Below are positions 34,768 through 43,210 of a DNA stretch of 64,000 nucleotides, in pieces; positions within the stretch are counted from its first letter, which is position 1; each line of letters starts with the position of its first letter. The notes under the pieces were generated by a model. The model was not told where the DNA came from. It was given only the letters and a program-made list of their open reading frames with translations, and searched no databases. The stretch lies in contig NZ_ATUZ01000011.1 in the NCBI RefSeq assembly GCF_000420465.1, positions 1-64,000 on the forward strand, given 5' to 3'. Made by a program: the position numbers and the translations under genes. This DNA is from Desulfovibrio desulfuricans DSM 642 (GTDB lineage Bacteria > Desulfobacterota > Desulfovibrionia > Desulfovibrionales > Desulfovibrionaceae).

Positions 34768-36414
34768 CTACCGCTGGCGCGTCAGGTGGTACACGCGGGG
34801 AACCATGTATATGAGGCTCAACTGCCCGCGCGTAGGTTCATAGCGCGTGGCAACCACCACAGAACCCAGATTCCAGAGGTGGGCATCATCACCTTCTCCG
34901 GCGGAGGCCTTGCCAAAACGGTCAGTGACCATCTTGAGGATCATGCCCTCCACCGTATTGTTCGGCGCGGTGTAATCCAGCTCAAGAAATCCAAGAGGGC
35001 CGGGGTTTCCGGGGCCGTAACAGATCGCCATCTGGCGCGCGCCGGGGGCAACCTTGGCGGCATCGTACAGGTCGCAGATATAGGAGTCATCCTCGCGGAT
35101 AACGGTTGCTCCGTACTGTCGCAGGGCTTCACGCATGGAATTTCTGTCGGTATTGTCGAGCCGCTGGCCAAACAGAACGGCCTCGGGGCGCGAAGGTTCG
35201 GCGCGGGCCATATCTTCCAGTTCTTTCATGGCGTTGGAGTCGCCGTTCATGGCCGCTGCATAGAGCAGCAGCACCGCCCGCGAGGGGTTCTTGGTCACGC
35301 CCTGCCCGATGCGGTAAAAATGCCCAAGGCGGAACAGGGCCTCGGTTTGCTGCTGCGCTGCTGCGCGGCTGTACCATGCCGCAGCCGCAGTGAAATCCTG
35401 CTGTACCCCGCGCCCCAGCTCATAGAGCATGCCCAGATTATACTGGGCCTCGGGCTGGCCCTGCCGCGCCGCCAGATCAAACCAGCGCGCTGCTTCTGCG
35501 GGGTTTGGCTCTATGCCGCGTCCCTGCTCCAGCATGCGCCCGTAGTTGCTCATGCCGGAGGGGTGCCCGGTCTTGGCTGACTCCGCAAACCAGTGCAGGG
35601 CGCGGCCCAGGTCAGGCTCAACCCCCTGCCCGAGGTCGTAGAGTACGCCAAGGTTGTTCATGGCCTGCCCATCGCCCGCTTCGGCCTGTTTGCTCCAGAT
35701 GCTTTCCGCTGTGGCGTAATCCCCCTTGGCGTAGGCTGCTGCGGCTTCTTCCGCCTGCGTGGGCGGCGAAGTCCTTTGCGGAACAGGCACTGGCGCCTTG
35801 GTGGGCGCGCTTTCCACTGCCGGAGCGTTTTTTTCCTGCTCGGCGGCCTCTTCCTTCTTGCCCTTTTTTGATTTTCTATCCCTGCGGTTTTTTGAGCCCT
35901 TTTCCTTCACTGGAGCTTCTGGCTTTTTGGGCGCTTCAAGGGCAGGGCTTGCGGGCTGGGCAGGAGCGGCGGGGGCAGATGCGCCCTGTGCCGCAGGAGT
36001 CTGCGGTTGCTGGGTCTGAGCCGGGGCGGGCGCTCCCGGTGCGGTCAGGGGGTTGACCTGCTGCGGCGTGGGCACGGATGGCCTTGCGACGGTTGGAGTT
36101 TGCACCGAGGGTGTCTGTATGGTAGGCACCTGAACCGTGGGCGTTTGTATTGGCGCCGCTGGCATTCGCTGCGAGAGCGTGGGCGAAGTACCGCCCCCGA
36201 AGGGTTGGGCACCCGTGCCGTTGGGGCTGGGCGTATTGCTTCCGCCAATTTGAGCGTTGGGCGCGCCAGTTCCCTGAACAAAAACGGAATCTGACGCGGC
36301 AAAGGCCGCGCCGCCCGGCAGCGCCAGGGACACGCACAGGCTGTACACGAATACGGCCCGGATGGCTAAAATAAGATGGGCGCGGCTGTAAACCGCGCCC
36401 CATCGAAGAAACAT
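34768..36414 (-). CDS. Secreted proline-rich Sel1-repeat protein
   Basis: A 548-residue exported protein. A signal peptide ends near AAFAA-SDS (about residue 40). Residues 55-150 are Pro/Gln/Thr-rich with degenerate repeats of the QTPTVQ type, then a Lys-rich segment with EKGSKNRRDRKSKKGKK. From about 235 to 400 there are four or five Sel1/TPR-like repeats (ALHWFAESAKTGHPSGMSNY type). The last 130 residues form a separate unnamed domain. It is third in the MBOAT/AlgJ-like operon (11-bp gap), so it may act as a periplasmic scaffold for the O-acylation machinery, like AlgK, which is also a Sel1-repeat protein in alginate export. Confidence 0.85.
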   Translation of the reverse strand: MFLRWGAVYSRAHLILAIRAVFVYSLCVSLALPGGAAFAASDSVFVQGTGAPNAQIGGSNTPSPNGTGAQPFGGGTSPTLSQRMPAAPIQTPTVQVPTIQTPSVQTPTVARPSVPTPQQVNPLTAPGAPAPAQTQQPQTPAAQGASAPAAPAQPASPALEAPKKPEAPVKEKGSKNRRDRKSKKGKKEEAAEQEKNAPAVESAPTKAPVPVPQRTSPPTQAEEAAAAYAKGDYATAESIWSKQAEAGDGQAMNNLGVLYDLGQGVEPDLGRALHWFAESAKTGHPSGMSNYGRMLEQGRGIEPNPAEAARWFDLAARQGQPEAQYNLGMLYELGRGVQQDFTAAAAWYSRAAAQQQTEALFRLGHFYRIGQGVTKNPSRAVLLLYAAAMNGDSNAMKELEDMARAEPSRPEAVLFGQRLDNTDRNSMREALRQYGATVIREDDSYICDLYDAAKVAPGARQMAICYGPGNPGPLGFLELDYTAPNNTVEGMILKMVTDRFGKASAGEGDDAHLWNLGSVVVATRYEPTRGQLSLIYMVPRVYHLTRQR

Positions 36415-36425
36415 GCGGGTGTTCC

Positions 36426-37664
36426 TTACGGTTTACGTTTGGGGCAGTTAAAATTCATAAAGTCCACTTCCGGGCGGCTTGTGAGGCGCTCGTCAGGCAC
36501 CAGAGCATAGCCGCGCCAGTCGCGCAAGGTGGCATTGATTCTATCCATATTCACGTAAGCCAGCAAGGCGGGCCAGCGGTCGGCCATATCACGCAGCATG
36601 CGCGCGTAGGTGACTTCCCCGCCGTGGAAACCGTCAAAGAACTCGCAGTCGCCAGAGGCAAAGGTGCGCGGGTCGGTAAATTCCATAACATCAATGCCAC
36701 GGGCAAGCAGGGCGTCGCGCAGCTTGAAGAGGTGCGGATAATCGGCCTCGCGTTCGCGCATGGCGTCAAGCACACGGACAGAAAGGGGCGAAATGAAAAC
36801 AAAGGTGGCAATGCCCCTGGCCTTGAGCCGGCAGTAAATTTCTGCAAAGGCGTCCAGATGGGCGCTGCTGATGCCGCCGGGGTCGCGGCTGTCAGCCAGC
36901 GGCTTGGCGTGGAAAAAGGCCTTGGTACCGTAGCGTACCTGCTTGAGGGTGTCCTCGAACTGGTAGTCAAAGGGCCGCTTTTGTCCGGTGCTTTCACCTG
37001 TATAATACCAGGAGCCGTCAGAGCCAAAGCCGTCGTTGTACTGCTGGGCCATGATGCCGTAACGGACGTTGCGGAATCCGCCCATGGACTGCGGCAACAT
37101 GGGGGCGATAAAGTCCCTGAACGAAATCTTGCCTTCAAGCAGCCATGTCCAAGGTTTCTTGAGGCTGTCGAAACCGTAGTTGTACGATCCGCTGGTGGGC
37201 GGTTCTTCCTTGAAAGGATCGGCATTCCACTGCGGCATGAACCACCAGAAGTCCAGCCCGATGATGATGGCATCCGGCTTGTGGATGCGCAGCATGGCAT
37301 CAATGGTTGAGCGCAACACGGGCAGATTGCCCGCCGTGCCGCCCACATTGAGGAAGGGCTTGCGGAAGTATGCGCCCCGGAACTGCATGACCCGCGAGGA
37401 ACCCACGACGGCGATTTCAGGCTTCACCTTGGCATAGAGTTGCAGTTTGTAGTCCACAAAATCCTGGGAAACGCCGGATCCAAACACGGCAAAATTCCCC
37501 TTGGACTGTTCGTTGACGGCCCGTTCCACGGCTACGTCGCCGCTGCTGTGCAGCCACCACGCGGTATAGGGAACGGCCAGCAGGCATCCCGCCAGGACAA
37601 GGCCCAGCAGCACGAGAAAATAACGCTTCAAAAAGGCGGTTTCTGTGTTGTTCATGGCGTTCAC
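36426..37664 (-). CDS. AlgJ/DHHW-type O-acetyltransferase-like protein
   Basis: A 412-residue protein anchored by one N-terminal TM helix (14-36), with a periplasmic SGNH-like domain. Seen: a nucleophile-type motif VVGSSRVMQFRG, then IIIGLDFWWFMPQWN, and a late FFDGFHGGEVTY segment where Asp and His would complete the triad. AlgJ and AlgX relatives transfer acetyl groups to exported polysaccharides with an MBOAT partner. That partner is encoded 6 bp upstream in the same operon. Confidence 0.8.
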   Translation of the reverse strand: MNAMNNTETAFLKRYFLVLLGLVLAGCLLAVPYTAWWLHSSGDVAVERAVNEQSKGNFAVFGSGVSQDFVDYKLQLYAKVKPEIAVVGSSRVMQFRGAYFRKPFLNVGGTAGNLPVLRSTIDAMLRIHKPDAIIIGLDFWWFMPQWNADPFKEEPPTSGSYNYGFDSLKKPWTWLLEGKISFRDFIAPMLPQSMGGFRNVRYGIMAQQYNDGFGSDGSWYYTGESTGQKRPFDYQFEDTLKQVRYGTKAFFHAKPLADSRDPGGISSAHLDAFAEIYCRLKARGIATFVFISPLSVRVLDAMREREADYPHLFKLRDALLARGIDVMEFTDPRTFASGDCEFFDGFHGGEVTYARMLRDMADRWPALLAYVNMDRINATLRDWRGYALVPDERLTSRPEVDFMNFNCPKRKP

Positions 37665-37670
37665 GCGTGG

Positions 37671-39284
37671 TTAAAATTGGAAGTACAGGAAGGTCGCCTT
37701 GCGCGAAACCAGAATCAGGGTGAGGAAGGCCATAACGGCCAGCCCCGTAGCCCAGGCGGCTGTGGGCCGCCAGCTCAGGCGCGGGCGGCTTCCATCGCGT
37801 CTGCCGTGCAGAACCTCGTGGCTGTTGGGCAGCGCCCAGACCACCAGAAAGCTCACCAGCAGCAGGGCAAAGGGAACCCATCCCTGAATGTAGTTGTTGG
37901 GCAGCCAGCGGGCCACCAGGGCGGCAAAGCCCGTAAGCCCGTCGGTTGTTGCGCTCAGGCCCGCCGCTTCACGCGTAAACGGCCCTGTGAACATGGCTTT
38001 GAACATGCGGCCCGCGCCTTCAATTGTCAGCGCGCGGAACACAACCCAGCACAGATTGATGCAGAAAAATGTAAACAGGATGGAGCAGATGCGCAACGGC
38101 GCAAGGGCCAATACGCGTTCCAGCGTTTTGCCCTTGATGCAGGCGCGGAAAAAGTGGTTGATGCCCAGCATGGAACCGTGCAGCGCCCCCCAGACAATAA
38201 AGGTCCAGCCAGCGCCGTGCCACGCGCCGCCGATCAGCATGGTCAGAAACAGGTTGCGGTACTGCATGAGCCGCCCTTTGCGGTTGCCGCCAAGGGGGAT
38301 GTACAGAAAATCGCGCAGCCACGAACTGAGCGTGATGTGCCAGCGCCGCCAAAAGTCCACAATGCCTGTGGATTTATAGGGCGAATCAAAGTTTTCCGGC
38401 AGCTTGAGGCCCAGCATGAGGGCAAGGCCAATGGCCATGTCCGTGTAGCCAGAAAAGTCGAAATACAGCTGGAAGGTATAGCACAGCGAACCCAGCCACG
38501 CCTCGGCCCCGCTGAGCGGAAAGGCCTTTTCCGCCGCATTGAAGACAGAGTCGGCGTACATGGCAATGCTGTCGGCCAGCAGAACCTTTTTGATCATGCC
38601 GAAGGTAAAAAGCGTAAAGCCCTGAGCCAGATTCTCAGCATTGGTGGGGGCAAGTGTGTCAAACTGAGGGCCGATCTGCTCATAGCGCACGATTGGCCCG
38701 GAAATCACATAGGGAAAACATGCGGAAAACAGCGCATGCCGCGTAAAGCCCTGAGGCGTTACCTGCCCACGGTATACGCTGACAAGCCAGGCGATCTGGA
38801 TGAAGGTATAAAAAGAAATACCCAAGGGCAGCCCGGGCGGGGTGAAATGCCACTGCGCATGCAGCAGCGCCCCAAGATTCTGGGCCAGAAAGGCGGAATA
38901 CTTGAACCACAGCAGGGGCAGCAGGTTGAGCACCAGGGCAAGGATAAGCAGACCCTTGCGGCTCAGGTGGAACCGGCAGCCAGCCTGCTTGCGCAAACCG
39001 CACAGGCAGGCCTTTTCGGCTTCGCCTTCCGCGTTTTCAGCGGGGGCTGCATCCTGTTTTAGCTCTGGCTCTGGCGCTGCCAGGGCAAGGGCAAAGGCAT
39101 AGTTCATGCCCAGAATTACAGCCAGCAGAATCAGGAAGGGCAAACCCCACAAGCCGTAAAATACTACGGAAAAAGCCAGCAGCACCAGGGCAAGACCCGT
39201 GGGGCCGTAGCCCTGGGTCAGCCGCCAGCATACCAGCAGCAGGGGTAGAAAGGCGAAAAGGAATGTGTACGAGTTGAAAAGCAT
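37671..39284 (-). CDS. MBOAT-family O-acyltransferase (AlgI-like)
   Basis: A 537-residue polytopic membrane protein. The MBOAT signature HITLSSWLRDFLYIPLGGNRKG and the catalytic-His block IGGAWHGAGWTFIVWGALHG are clear. It moves acyl groups, probably acetyl, across the membrane to the AlgJ-like enzyme. It is first of a three-gene operon running to 34768. Which glycan is modified is not visible here; no alginate synthesis genes are present. A charged insertion near residue 75-90 (AAPEPELKQDAAPAENAEGE) is unusual. Confidence 0.92.
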   Translation of the reverse strand: MLFNSYTFLFAFLPLLLVCWRLTQGYGPTGLALVLLAFSVVFYGLWGLPFLILLAVILGMNYAFALALAAPEPELKQDAAPAENAEGEAEKACLCGLRKQAGCRFHLSRKGLLILALVLNLLPLLWFKYSAFLAQNLGALLHAQWHFTPPGLPLGISFYTFIQIAWLVSVYRGQVTPQGFTRHALFSACFPYVISGPIVRYEQIGPQFDTLAPTNAENLAQGFTLFTFGMIKKVLLADSIAMYADSVFNAAEKAFPLSGAEAWLGSLCYTFQLYFDFSGYTDMAIGLALMLGLKLPENFDSPYKSTGIVDFWRRWHITLSSWLRDFLYIPLGGNRKGRLMQYRNLFLTMLIGGAWHGAGWTFIVWGALHGSMLGINHFFRACIKGKTLERVLALAPLRICSILFTFFCINLCWVVFRALTIEGAGRMFKAMFTGPFTREAAGLSATTDGLTGFAALVARWLPNNYIQGWVPFALLLVSFLVVWALPNSHEVLHGRRDGSRPRLSWRPTAAWATGLAVMAFLTLILVSRKATFLYFQF

Positions 39285-39421
39285 GTGCGACTCCCGTTGG
39301 ACGGCGTGGACATGCCCGCCGCGCTGGCGTCAGCCTGGATTCTTCCGATTTTGCGGTGTGGGATGCTTCGCACTTGCGGCTGAGCCGCTGAAATGCCGGG
39401 CATCCTGCTTTGATCCCCAGT

Positions 39422-39495
39422 GCCGCCTTGCGTTCCGCACAGCAGGGCAAGGCGGTTGCTCAAGCCCGGCACGCATGTCTGCCGTGCCGGGCTGT
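39422..39495. terminator. Hairpin pair between IHF-type gene and MBOAT operon
   Basis: Two hairpins lie in the 314-bp gap: CCGCCTTGC/GCAAGGCGG (39422-39455), and AGCCCGGCA/TGCCGGGCT (about 39464-39496) with a T-run on the plus strand. They probably insulate the IHF-type gene from the MBOAT promoter. No gene is seen in 39285-39598. Confidence 0.5.
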
Positions 39496-39598
39496 GCATT
39501 TTTGGTAGGCCAAATGGCAAAGAAAAAGCGCGCACGACAAGAAACGCGTCACACGCGCCCCCACCGGCATGCCAAGGCTGCCGAGGCTCCGAGCTTGC

Positions 39599-39886
39599 CT
39601 AGGGGTTCAGCTCTGCGCGAAGCTTGCGCGAGAGGCGGAACACCATAACCTTGCGCGGCGGCAGGGTGATGGTTTCATCTGTCTTGGGGTTGCGGCCCTT
39701 GCGGGAGGCCTTGTCATAACACTCAAACTTGCCGAAGCCGCTGATAAGCAGGGCCCGGTCTTTTTTGATGGCGACCTTCATGATCTCCAGCAGTTTTTCT
39801 ACCACGTTCTTGACATCTACGCGGTTTTTGTCCGTTTCTTCGTAGATGGCCTCCACGATGTCCGCTTTGGTCAGTGTTTTTTTCAT
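39599..39886 (-). CDS. IHF/HU-family DNA-bending protein
   Basis: A 95-residue HU/IHF subunit: KKTLTKADIVEAIYEETD at the start, the dimer segment ISGFGKFECYDKASRKGRNPKT with the beta-arm turn, then PPRKVMVFRLSRKLR. It resembles IHF-alpha more than HU. The ATG at 39886 is the conserved start; the longer frame to 39997 adds unrelated residues. IHF helps sigma-54 activators contact polymerase, relevant to the zraP promoters nearby. Partner subunit genes are not in the window. Confidence 0.92.
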   Translation of the reverse strand: MKKTLTKADIVEAIYEETDKNRVDVKNVVEKLLEIMKVAIKKDRALLISGFGKFECYDKASRKGRNPKTDETITLPPRKVMVFRLSRKLRAELNP

Positions 39887-40226
39887 AGTGCTCTCCGGCG
39901 CAGTGCGCTGGTATGGCTGAGTGGAACCCAGTGTTCCTAATGCCCCGCAGCAATGTTTGTCAGCTTCACACAAACGGAACTTTTGTGTAAAATACACGCA
40001 AGTTACAGACAGAGCAAGGTTTTTTTAAAAAAATCGCCTGCATGTCATTTTCCGTCCAATGCGCTCTACATACCGTTTCACAGTCAGCGAGCCCCATATG
40101 CCCCCCAAAAAAAAGTTTTTGTCCATGACCCTTATGGACATTTCTTCGCCCTTTTATAGACAAGCTCATTCCGTGGATGCCTGCTGTGAATCTGTGCCCG
40201 CCGCACTGCATGACCAGGGAGCTAAT

Positions 40227-41363
40227 ATGAATATGGCTCAGAATATTGCGCAGGCCTCATCGCAGATTGGAGGCAAAGAGCGCCCGGTGCCGCTGAATTT
40301 TGCATGGCTGCAGCGCGATGCGGAACCTCGGCAGGCCGTTGTGCCGGTGTTTTTGCCATTCAGGGGCTGCCCTGTGCGTTGTGTTTTTTGCGCGCAGGAC
40401 GTGCAGACCGGCGTTGGCGACTGCCAAAATCCGGATTGTGCGGAAGGCTCGCGCGCCGCAAGTATGGAGGGGCTGCTGTGCGCCGCACGGGAAAATCTGC
40501 GCCTGCGCCATGAGAGCGGGCAGCCTGCGGCGGAGCTGGCATTTTACGGCGGCACGTTCACCGCATTGCCGGAGGAGGATCTGACCGCCTGCCTCAATCT
40601 GGCCTGCGAAGCGCAGGAAAAAGGCTGGATAAATTCCTTCCGCTGTTCAACCCGTCCGGACAGGGTGGATGCCCCAATACTGGAGAGGTTGCGCGCCGCA
40701 GGCTGTGGAATGGTGGAACTGGGCGTGCAGAGCTTTGCTGATAGTGCGCTTGCGGCCTCGCGCCGGGGCTATACCGGCGGCACTGCCCAGGCGGCCTGCG
40801 CCCTTGTGCGGGCTGCTGGCCTCAAGCTGGTGGTGCAGCTCTTGCCCGGCATGCCGGGGCATAGCCCACGGTTTTTTATGGACGATGTGCCTACGGCCCT
40901 TGCTGCGGGCGCGCAGATGCTGCGGTTTTATCCCTGTCTTGTGCTTGAAGGCACCGGTCTTGCCGCCATGTGGCGCGAAGGGAGCTACAAACCCTGGCCG
41001 CTGGAGGATACGCTTGAAAATCTTGCCCACGGCTGGCTCGTGGCAGCACGGGCCAACGTGCCCGTGATTCGCATGGGTCTTGCCCCGGAGCCGGGGCTGG
41101 AGAGTGCCGTGCTTGCCGGGCCTGTGGACAGGGAACTTGGCGGCAGGGTCAAGGGGCGTGCCTTGCTGCTGGCGGTAAGGGAACTGCTTGGCGAGAGTGT
41201 GGCAACACCAGCTGCGCAGTTTGATTTGTATCTGCCCCGGTCAGCCCAGGGTTCCTTTTGGGGCGCAAAGGGCGAACTGCGCGCGAGATGGGCGGCGTTG
41301 GGGCTGCGAACGGTAGTTTTTGACGATGCGGCAACGCCGCAGCTTGATTTTAACCCGGTCTGA
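40227..41363 (+). CDS. Radical SAM protein, Elp3/oxygen-independent type
   Basis: A 378-residue radical SAM enzyme. The cluster motif is C48-x3-C52-x2-C55 in FRGCPVRCVFCAQD; then ELAFYGGTFTALPEE, RPDRVDAPILERL, GCGMVELGVQSFADSAL and QLLPGMPGHSP, which match the Elp3-like/TIGR01212-type radical SAM core. No acetyltransferase domain follows, so it is not full Elp3. The C-terminal 100 residues carry the usual lyase-proximal segment. The ATG at 40227 follows AGGGA; the frame is open to 40059. The substrate is unknown, and tRNA modification is possible by family. Confidence 0.85.
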   Translation: MNMAQNIAQASSQIGGKERPVPLNFAWLQRDAEPRQAVVPVFLPFRGCPVRCVFCAQDVQTGVGDCQNPDCAEGSRAASMEGLLCAARENLRLRHESGQPAAELAFYGGTFTALPEEDLTACLNLACEAQEKGWINSFRCSTRPDRVDAPILERLRAAGCGMVELGVQSFADSALAASRRGYTGGTAQAACALVRAAGLKLVVQLLPGMPGHSPRFFMDDVPTALAAGAQMLRFYPCLVLEGTGLAAMWREGSYKPWPLEDTLENLAHGWLVAARANVPVIRMGLAPEPGLESAVLAGPVDRELGGRVKGRALLLAVRELLGESVATPAAQFDLYLPRSAQGSFWGAKGELRARWAALGLRTVVFDDAATPQLDFNPV

Positions 41364-41505
41364 TCAGCGGGAGAGGTCTCGCTGGGGAGATGCCTTTTGC
41401 AAAAAGGTTTTTCCTGCGCTCACCCAATAAAGTTTCAAACATATGTCACGCTGTTGCGAAGGATCTTTTGCCTGAAACGCAGGCAGAGTGATACCGCGCA
41501 GGGCA

Positions 41506-41545
41506 AAACGCACAGAACCCGCCTTAAGACGGGTTCTGTGCGTTT
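41506..41545. terminator. Strong bidirectional terminator
   Basis: AAACGCACAGAACCCG / CGGGTTCTGTGCGTTT, a perfect 16-bp stem, between the radical SAM gene and the convergent zraP-like gene. Between it and 41774 there is a second hairpin (CGGCCGCCGG/CCGGCGGCCG, 41569-41595) and purine-rich DNA, but no gene that I trust. Confidence 0.85.
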
Positions 41546-41773
41546 GTTGCCATCTCTGGAAAAGGAGGCGGCCGCCGGGGGGGAACCGGCGGCCGAGAAG
41601 GGAGGGAGGGTGTTGATGGTTAAAAGGTTCTGTTCAAAGGAGGAGGTTTTGGAGGCTCCGTGATGCCCCCCTTGGGGGTAGGGGACAGGACGGAAATTTG
41701 TTCTCAGTGATCCTGTATATGTCAACCGCCTTTGGCGGACGAGTTGGGAGCGGCAATTTAGGTTAATTGGGGG

Positions 41774-42268
41774 TTACTGGGCCGCGCCGTGCTGATGTTT
41801 CGCCGCAGCGGGGGCGTCCTTTTTGGGCATGTGGGCAGCTGCAGGCTTGCCGACTTCCTTTTCAAGACGCTGGGTCATGGTTTCGTGCATCTGGCCGAGC
41901 TGCTTTCTGAGTTGCAATATTTCGGTGGCAGTGGCGCGCACAGCCGCAATATCGGGGCTGGAGGCATTTTGCAGGGCGCGCAGCTCCTGTCGCTTGATGA
42001 ACATCTGGTCCTTTACGGGTTCCATCTGTTTGACGAACTCGTCCACAATGGCATCATACTTCTGCTGTTGTTCGGGGGTATACGCCCCACGTCCCATCAT
42101 GCCGTGTCCTTGCATTCCGGGGCAGGGCATTTCACCCATGCAGCCGCCCATTTCCCGCATGCCTTCGGGCATATCGCCTGCGGGGCCAGGCTGGCTGTAG
42201 GCAGTTATGGCGCCACCCATCAGGGTTGCTGCAAGTATGGCTGCGATGGCGATGTTTTTGGATTTCAT
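41774..42268 (-). CDS. zraP: Periplasmic ZraP-like zinc-binding chaperone
   Basis: A 164-residue Spy/CpxP/ZraP-family protein. The signal peptide ends near AYSQ (about 26). A Met/Gly/Cys/His-rich stretch (GCMGEMPCPGMQGHGMMGRG) comes before the helical core (YTPEQQQKYDAIVDEFVKQM) and a His-containing tail (KHQHGAAQ). ZraP binds zinc, acts as a periplasmic chaperone and dampens ZraSR in enterobacteria. A sigma-54 promoter sits about 70 bp upstream, which fits control by the ZraR-type regulator encoded at 44797. Confidence 0.88.
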   Translation of the reverse strand: MKSKNIAIAAILAATLMGGAITAYSQPGPAGDMPEGMREMGGCMGEMPCPGMQGHGMMGRGAYTPEQQQKYDAIVDEFVKQMEPVKDQMFIKRQELRALQNASSPDIAAVRATATEILQLRKQLGQMHETMTQRLEKEVGKPAAAHMPKKDAPAAAKHQHGAAQ

Positions 42269-42338
42269 GGAAGGCTACCTCGTAGTCTTTTTTCTCGTAT
42301 ATGGTTTCGTTGTTCCTGCAACGTTTGCTTGTCATATA

Positions 42339-42353
42339 GCAATGCGTGTGCCA
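42339..42353 (-). promoter_or_regulatory. Sigma-54 promoter of zraP
   Basis: On the minus strand TGGCAC-ACGCA-TTGC is an exact match to the -24/-12 core (TGGCAC-N5-TTGC), 71 bp before the zraP start codon. Activation by ZraR is inferred from the neighbouring regulator. Confidence 0.88.
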
Positions 42354-42517
42354 ACTAAATTTTATTTAATAAAATCAATATATTGATGCATTATTCCTCG
42401 CGGCCGTTGCGCCAGCGGGCAGAGAAGCGTATGTTTTTTATACATTCGGGCATTGTTCCTGTATAAAATTTGTACATCTGCATAATTTTCTTACAGGGGC
42501 TACCGGGCAAAATTGAA

Positions 42518-42550
42518 TAAAAAACGCGCCCGCCTTGAGGGCGGACGCGT
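42518..42550 (-). terminator. Terminator of second zraP-like gene
   Basis: On the minus strand ACGCGTCCGCC-tcaa-GGCGGGCGCGT followed by T6, 25 bp beyond the stop of the 42575 gene. One mismatch in an 11-bp stem. Confidence 0.88.
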
Positions 42551-42574
42551 GTTGCTGCGAGCAGATTGTCGCGG

Positions 42575-43036
42575 TTATTTGCTGGCGGAAGTGGACAGAC
42601 CGGGATATTCCATGCTGCACCCGCGGGTTTGCGGGCTGCCAAGCGGAACGCCTACCTCAGTACCCATGCGCTGGTCTGCTCGTTGCAGAAGGGCGCGCAG
42701 TTCATCTCGCAATTGCTGTAATTCATGCCCCAGACGGGGCAGCGTTTCCGGCGAGGTGGTCTGGTTGTAGCTCAGGTGGGCAAGCTCGTTTTTTTTCAGC
42801 ATGATGCTTTTGCGCAGTTCGTTCACCTTGGGGGAGTATTCGTCAATGACGGCCTGGGCTTTGGCCCGCTGCGCGGGCGAAAGCTGTTGCAGCCATGTCC
42901 GCATATCTGCGGCGTGGTTGGCTGCGGGGCTTCCCGGCGAAGGTGTATATTCCGCATAGTCGGTCTGATCCGCCGCCGTTGGCTGGGGGAGGCACAGACT
43001 GGCCAGAACACAAAGGGAAAGAAGGGGTTTCATCAT
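42575..43036 (-). CDS. Second ZraP-like periplasmic protein
   Basis: A 153-residue protein: signal peptide to about PTAAD (22), a helical core with LSPAQRAKAQAVIDEYSPKV, then RKSIMLKKNELAHLSYNQ and LQQLRDELRALLQR, the Spy/ZraP-type heavy-metal-resistance fold. Unlike its neighbour it lacks the Met/His-rich stretch, so metal binding may differ; there is a single Cys near the C-terminus. It is divergent from the kinase gene zraS. A sigma-54-like site (43137-43152) lies 100 bp upstream. Probably a paralogue that has specialised in the same stress response. Confidence 0.8.
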   Translation of the reverse strand: MMKPLLSLCVLASLCLPQPTAADQTDYAEYTPSPGSPAANHAADMRTWLQQLSPAQRAKAQAVIDEYSPKVNELRKSIMLKKNELAHLSYNQTTSPETLPRLGHELQQLRDELRALLQRADQRMGTEVGVPLGSPQTRGCSMEYPGLSTSASK

Positions 43037-43136
43037 AAAAGACCTTCTGAAGAATAAACTCGTCCCGCTCTCATACCAATCACTGAGCGGGGTGGCAAGA
43101 TTCCCGGCTTTGTGGGCGCAAGGGATGATTATTTTA

Positions 43137-43152
43137 TTGCAAAAAGCGTGCA
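43137..43152 (-). promoter_or_regulatory. Weak sigma-54-like site upstream of second zraP-like gene
   Basis: Minus-strand TTGCACG-CTTT-TTGCA differs from the consensus TGGCACG-N4-TTGCA only at one G of the -24 GG. That base is highly conserved, so function is uncertain. Confidence 0.4.
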
Positions 43153-43210
43153 AATTTTTTTACTCGTGGTGCGCCTCTGGCGGTGCCGCGCGCAATACAG
43201 AGTGTGCCGT

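Noticed and set aside
35129..36302. Pro/Thr-rich repeats read as a CRISPR-like or tandem DNA array
   Set aside because: The periodicity is at the protein level (QTPTVQ-type) and the DNA copies are degenerate, with no spacers.
37440..39062. 540-residue plus-strand frame opposite the MBOAT gene
   Set aside because: Shadow of the GC-rich MBOAT coding strand; no start context or family.
41435..41725. 96-residue minus-strand frame after zraP
   Set aside because: It covers two terminator-type hairpins and has no ribosome site; probably 3' untranslated sequence.
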